From the NCBI GenBank assembly GCA_016840125.1, contig JAEOSY010000043.1, forward strand, positions 1-8,204: a stretch of DNA of 8,204 bases. The letters are read 5' to 3'. Within the stretch, counting starts at the first letter, position 1. The number at the start of each line of letters is the position of its first letter. A program made the position numbers and the translations under genes. The notes beneath the pieces were generated by a model. That model was not told where the DNA came from and did not search any database. It saw nothing but the letters and a program-made list of their open reading frames with translations. The stretch comes from Candidatus Helarchaeota archaeon (lineage in GTDB: Archaea; Asgardarchaeota; Lokiarchaeia; Helarchaeales; HEL-GB-A). Positions 4,751 through 8,204 of the stretch are shown one piece after another.

Positions 4751-6145
4751 TTACTCTTTTTTATCCACGATCCTAAGAATTGTATCTGCGGGATCAAGAA
4801 TGTCCTTAGATATTGTCAATAAAATCTCTTTCTCATTTTGATTAAAATCCAACGCTGTTTTAAAAGGTTCTAAAATTATTTTTTCAATTTTTCCCCAATG
4901 TTCTAAGGAAAGGGACACTGAAAGGTCTTTCATCTCTCCTTTAAGGTTAATAATATGGAGTAAAGAATTATTTTCATGAATAGTTCCAATTAATCCAAAA
5001 TTTTCCTCATTGATTATTGCTCCGGGGACATTTTTCCCCTTATATTTCATTGGAATTGCGTCTTTAAACAAGGAAGTTCTTGGTTTATACCATTCTCCAA
5101 ATATCTGTATATTTTTAGTGGGTCCAGGATATAATTCCCCATCCATCTGAGAGGGCAATCCAAAGCAGTATTTTCCTCCATTTGCCATAATTATGGCAGC
5201 AATTCGAACAATCTCGTAGAGATCGGAACGAGCAGTGGGATCATCCCAATTAACAGCTGCGGGACCACATAATTCCCATGGAACTTTCTTTTTTCGATAT
5301 CTGTTTCCCATTTTCCAAGCTAAATCAACATCATGGGCTTCACCAGATAGATAATGCGCATATCTCGGCTTTTTATCGATACTTTGGTTATATGCAAGTA
5401 TTACACCAGGATACTGTTGTTCCACTAAATCCATGACAATATATGTTGATCTTTCATCCTCACTCCAATACCAATCCATCCACATACCATCCGGCTTGTA
5501 ATTATCAATTAATTCTATAACGGAAGCTTTCAAATAGGCTTCATATTTTTCAGGATTATATTTATAGTCATGAAATTTTAAATCATCAAAAAACGCATAA
5601 TCGGCAGCAATTTTAAGACCTCGTCTTTCCTTACTCTCCTTAAATAAGAGAAAAACAGCATCTGCCAGTTTTTTTGAATATTTTTGTATTACTTCCTTAT
5701 CCTCATTATGCATGGCTATAAAAGATGGGGTGAGACCTCTTAACGGTTGAATATCGTCAAACATGGGATTGTGGTCAAAGATACTGGAGTAATAAAACAT
5801 AAATGGAATATTATGTTTCTTACTTTCTTCAGCAAAAATTTTACAATAGTCCTCTGGGGTTTTGTAATCTGTTAGTTTGGTATCCCAATAACAGATCCCA
5901 TCATGCCATTTCGCTTCAAAAATATGATAATCCACCCCAACTTTTTTTGAAAATTCCACCCATTTCTTCATTTTACAGAATGGACCATTGAATTGTAGAT
6001 TTCCATTCTCGTCCATCATTGAAGCATTAAACTTATCATAGTTCCGGTTCCAAAACCACCCTGGTCGCGCTTCGATTTGATACATAATCCCAAAACCGGG
6101 TTTTTGCCACCATTCTCTATTTTTAATCCCGTTGGATTGGCTCAT
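4751..6145 (-). CDS. GH29-type (alpha-L-fucosidase-like) glycoside hydrolase
   Basis: The 464-residue protein follows the GH29 order of motifs. A strand-1 motif KPGFGIMYQIEARPGW (15-30) is followed by GVDYHIFEAKWHDGI (70-84, matching the 'Y.v.takHHDGF' element). Then come FAEESKKHNIPFMFYYS (104-120) and LIDNYKPDGMWMDWYWSED (212-230), where D224 corresponds to the catalytic nucleophile in the 'pD.iWfDg' motif. GEWYKPRTSLFKDAIP (350-365) opens the C-terminal part, which ends in a beta-rich domain (about 366-461). No signal peptide is seen, so it probably acts in the cytoplasm. Two positions that are usually His in fucosidases are Q23 and W80, while H81 is kept, so the substrate may differ from alpha-L-fucosides. 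The acid/base residue cannot be assigned. The ATG at 6145 has GGGG (6153-6156) seven bases before it. It is the last gene of an apparent operon, 37 bases after an FAD oxidase gene. Confidence 0.8.
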   Translation of the reverse strand: MSQSNGIKNREWWQKPGFGIMYQIEARPGWFWNRNYDKFNASMMDENGNLQFNGPFCKMKKWVEFSKKVGVDYHIFEAKWHDGICYWDTKLTDYKTPEDYCKIFAEESKKHNIPFMFYYSSIFDHNPMFDDIQPLRGLTPSFIAMHNEDKEVIQKYSKKLADAVFLLFKESKERRGLKIAADYAFFDDLKFHDYKYNPEKYEAYLKASVIELIDNYKPDGMWMDWYWSEDERSTYIVMDLVEQQYPGVILAYNQSIDKKPRYAHYLSGEAHDVDLAWKMGNRYRKKKVPWELCGPAAVNWDDPTARSDLYEIVRIAAIIMANGGKYCFGLPSQMDGELYPGPTKNIQIFGEWYKPRTSLFKDAIPMKYKGKNVPGAIINEENFGLIGTIHENNSLLHIINLKGEMKDLSVSLSLEHWGKIEKIILEPFKTALDFNQNEKEILLTISKDILDPADTILRIVDKKE

Positions 6146-6182
6146 CTTTCTTCCCCATTCAAAATCTCTTTGTGAACCTGTT

Positions 6183-7775
6183 TTAATCTTTCACTTTTTT
6201 TTCAAGCTCCTTCGAGGTTGAGATGTAGAACCCGGAGTCCGCCGTGTTTTTAGGATCAAATGCCTCCTTTATCTTCCGAAGCCATTTATTATGATTACAG
6301 AGATGAGGTCCCCATAGATCGTGCATTTCATCTCCTTCGATGAAGAATGGGACATTCAACTTTTCCTCTAAAGCAATCTCATCCGATCTTTTGGCGTAAT
6401 CAACCATCGCTTGGCGTGAATCTGGATTGTCTGGAATATAGAGTGTGGGAGCTTCCATATGTGCATAGTGGCCATGTTCATAGCCTTGACACCAACCACC
6501 CTCTCCTTGGTCATTTGGAAGCACCTGTTTATCGATATATTCTTTCTTTAAGGGGATGTTAGCTTTCACCATTTGAAAGGTTAAATTGATGGTATCAAAG
6601 CCTCCGAAAGTTGACTGGAACGCTCCACTTACTAAAAATGCGTGAACTCCTAATGCACTGCGTAATGCCTCGACATACGTGACTGGTTTAGGGACTAATT
6701 TGCCCTTGGCTGTGAAATCTTTCCCCTTGGTCTCCTCTAGTAACTTCTCAAACACTTTCTTCTTGTAGTTAAATTCTCGTTGAGTTTTGGCACATATCAA
6801 TATAATAAGGGGTTTTTTCAACATAGATGCCTTTGATAGTGTTTCAACCAACTCAGATTTACTGTTAGATAGGACTGCCCCAATGGCAAGATTCGAGGTA
6901 TAATAACAGTGGTAGCCGACCTCCGCCTCAGAAAACTTGTATAACGCGTTTTCAAGCATGTCCCAGTTTCGATAGCTGATGAAGTGCAATTCCATATAGT
7001 TAGGAATTTCAAAGTCGTAAGCTGGACCAACCCCACTAAGGTTCCACTTTGATTCTACTGGATAAGGATACAATTTTATAGCAACAGCTGTAAATACTCC
7101 AATTCCACTTTTTGCTCCAGCTGGGCCTCGCATTATACCCCGTAAACTAAATCCAGGGCCATCACCACAGAACCAATCTGACTTCTCTAATCCCAAGGTT
7201 CCAACTTTAAGTAGCTCGCCGTCCGGTAGAACCCATTCAGTTCCAAGAACATTGCGTGAAGCGTAGCCAGTGAAATCTGAGGTGAAGCCAGGGCCTGCCA
7301 TGGATGTTGCACTTGCAAGCGGGGAGACCTGAGGTCCCGCCCCCGGCATGTGGCAGTTCAAATCAAATTTCAACAATTCCGCCTGTAACGTCGAGCCCGT
7401 GACATAGGGTTCTACAACGCAATACATGTTTTTCGTATCAATTTTCCGAATTTTATCCATCCGTCGCAAATCTAAGATAACAACATCATCTGATGAAACA
7501 CAATTCCAAGGTCCTAATCCGGTAGATTGTGCCTTGAACTTTAAACCAACTTGATTAATTAACTTCACAATTTTTTGTACTTCTTCGGTGCTTCCAGGCA
7601 ACATTACAGCGATGGGAGCATCCACAAACATGCTTGCTTCATTCCCTCTTCGGAGATTCACAAGTTCATTACACCAATTGAAACCATAAGCTTGGGTGAT
7701 TACAGGGTCCTTTGAGGCATTTTTCTCGCCCACAATTGTTACAAATTCATTAAAGATATTATCTTCTAATTCCAT
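6183..7775 (-). CDS. FAD-linked oxidase/dehydrogenase, PCMH (VAO/GlcD-like) family
   Basis: The 530-residue protein begins MELEDNIFNEF. The FAD-binding domain spans about 50-240: DAPIAVMLPGSTEEVQKIVK marks the entry, STGLGPWNCVSSDDVVILDL (84-103) is the pyrophosphate-binding loop, and CVVEPYVTGSTLQAEL, HMPGAGPQVSPLASATSMAG and RGPAGAKSGIGVFTAVAIKL follow. The C-terminal substrate/cap region (about 250-515) contains YEHGHYAHMEAP (432-443) and GDEMHDLWGPHLCNHNKWL (481-499), both conserved in the neighbouring paralog. It ends EAFDPKNTADSGFYIS, where related oxidases have 'k..lDP.gilnpGk'. No Fe-S (CCG) domain is fused. The substrate is probably an alcohol, hydroxy acid or sugar-type compound, but it is not readable. 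The ATG at 7775 is preferred to a TTG at 7811 because GAAGG (7783-7787) is spaced seven bases before it. The upstream oxidase stops ten bases earlier, indicating co-transcription. Confidence 0.85.
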   Translation of the reverse strand: MELEDNIFNEFVTIVGEKNASKDPVITQAYGFNWCNELVNLRRGNEASMFVDAPIAVMLPGSTEEVQKIVKLINQVGLKFKAQSTGLGPWNCVSSDDVVILDLRRMDKIRKIDTKNMYCVVEPYVTGSTLQAELLKFDLNCHMPGAGPQVSPLASATSMAGPGFTSDFTGYASRNVLGTEWVLPDGELLKVGTLGLEKSDWFCGDGPGFSLRGIMRGPAGAKSGIGVFTAVAIKLYPYPVESKWNLSGVGPAYDFEIPNYMELHFISYRNWDMLENALYKFSEAEVGYHCYYTSNLAIGAVLSNSKSELVETLSKASMLKKPLIILICAKTQREFNYKKKVFEKLLEETKGKDFTAKGKLVPKPVTYVEALRSALGVHAFLVSGAFQSTFGGFDTINLTFQMVKANIPLKKEYIDKQVLPNDQGEGGWCQGYEHGHYAHMEAPTLYIPDNPDSRQAMVDYAKRSDEIALEEKLNVPFFIEGDEMHDLWGPHLCNHNKWLRKIKEAFDPKNTADSGFYISTSKELEKKVKD

Positions 7776-7785
7776 AATTCGGCCT

Positions 7786-8204
7786 TCATTTTTCCTTCTT
7801 TTTCTCCTCAAGGGCTGCCTTCGTCGAAATATAGAACCCCGAATCCGAATTATTGTTCGGATCGAAGGCTTCTTTTAATCTCCGAAGCCAAACATTATAA
7901 TTGCAGGTTTGCGGTCCCCAGAGATCATGCATCATATCCCCATCAACTGAAAAAGGTACATTTAATGCTTTATCAAAGATCAGTTTATTTGTTTTTGCGC
8001 AATACTCTAACATTCCACGTTTTGATTCGGGGTCAAGTTTATCATACATCGCTGGCATTTCTGCATGAGCATAATGCCCATATTCATACGATTGTAACCA
8101 AATACCCTCGCCGCCATCATCTGCGAGCTGCCTTTTCTTAATATATTCCATCTTTATTGGGATATTCAATCGTGCCATTGTAATTGTTACGCCGATCGAA
8201 TCCA
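7786..8204 (-). CDS. FAD-linked oxidase paralog, C-terminal part (5' end beyond window)
   Basis: The frame is open from the right edge to a TGA at 7788-7786, giving 138 visible residues. They align along their whole length with the last about 140 residues of the adjacent FAD oxidase, at roughly half identical residues by eye. The alignment begins before the methionine at 8178 (DSIGVTITMARLNIPIK against DTINLTFQMVKANIPLK), so that methionine is internal. Shared landmarks are YEYGHYAHAEMP, GDMMHDLWGPQTCNYN and LKEAFDPNNNSDSGFYIS. The lysine-rich tail EEKKKEK is of the same style as EKKVKD in the partner. The FAD-binding half must lie outside the window. It is the most upstream visible gene of the oxidase/oxidase/GH29 unit. 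Tandem, diverged copies could be different subunits or have different substrates. Confidence 0.85.
   Translation of the reverse strand, partial: DSIGVTITMARLNIPIKMEYIKKRQLADDGGEGIWLQSYEYGHYAHAEMPAMYDKLDPESKRGMLEYCAKTNKLIFDKALNVPFSVDGDMMHDLWGPQTCNYNVWLRRLKEAFDPNNNSDSGFYISTKAALEEKKKEK

Noticed and set aside
7776..7811. TTG start giving a 12-residue longer FAD oxidase
   Set aside because: The extension (MRRKRRKNEGRI) overlaps the upstream gene and is not part of the family. The ATG at 7775 has a well-spaced GAAGG.
7786..8178. A complete 130-residue gene starting at the ATG at 8178
   Set aside because: The frame stays open to the right edge, and residues before this methionine still align with the paralog, so it is an internal codon of a truncated-by-window gene.

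Overview
The window looks like a piece of an AT-rich archaeal chromosome. Intergenic DNA is AT-rich, pyrimidine/oligo-T tracts without clear hairpins follow most plus-strand stops, and plausible TATA-like boxes sit about 20-30 bases before expected transcript starts. GG-rich Shine-Dalgarno sequences are present at several starts. The gene content (GbsR/MarR-type winged-helix regulators, membrane ICMT-like methyltransferases, a DUF433 protein) would suit an Asgard or other uncultured archaeal lineage, but no marker gene here settles this, so it is an inference.

Layout, left to right. (1) At 1-239 (minus) is a DUF433 antitoxin-like gene cut by the left edge. (2) The divergent intergenic region 240-424 holds two near-perfect palindromes next to a TATA-like box. 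(3) At 425-1585 (plus) is a 386-residue protein that I cannot assign. (4) At 1755-2093 (plus) is a small membrane protein with about four helices, followed directly by a 57-base orphan copy of the 3' end of the 425-1585 gene. (5) At 2193-3243 (minus) are two overlapping GbsR-like winged-helix regulators. (6) At 3351-4691 (plus) are two ICMT/PEMT-like membrane methyltransferases, divergent from the regulators. (7) At 4751-8204 (minus) is an apparent operon. In transcription order it holds the C-terminal part of one FAD-linked oxidase (cut by the right edge), a complete second FAD-linked oxidase, and a GH29 (alpha-L-fucosidase-like) glycoside hydrolase.

The recurring theme is paralogy in pairs: two regulators, two methyltransferases, two FAD oxidases and a whole gene plus its orphan tail. 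The regulator pair sits back to back with the methyltransferase pair and may control it. The oxidase/glycosidase operon suggests intracellular oxidation and cleavage of a sugar or glycoside, since none of the visible proteins has an obvious signal peptide. The GH29 protein departs from the fucosidase consensus at two sugar-contacting positions, so its substrate may not be fucose. No RNA gene, CRISPR array, transposase or replication origin was recognised, and no gene-free stretch exceeds 300 bases.
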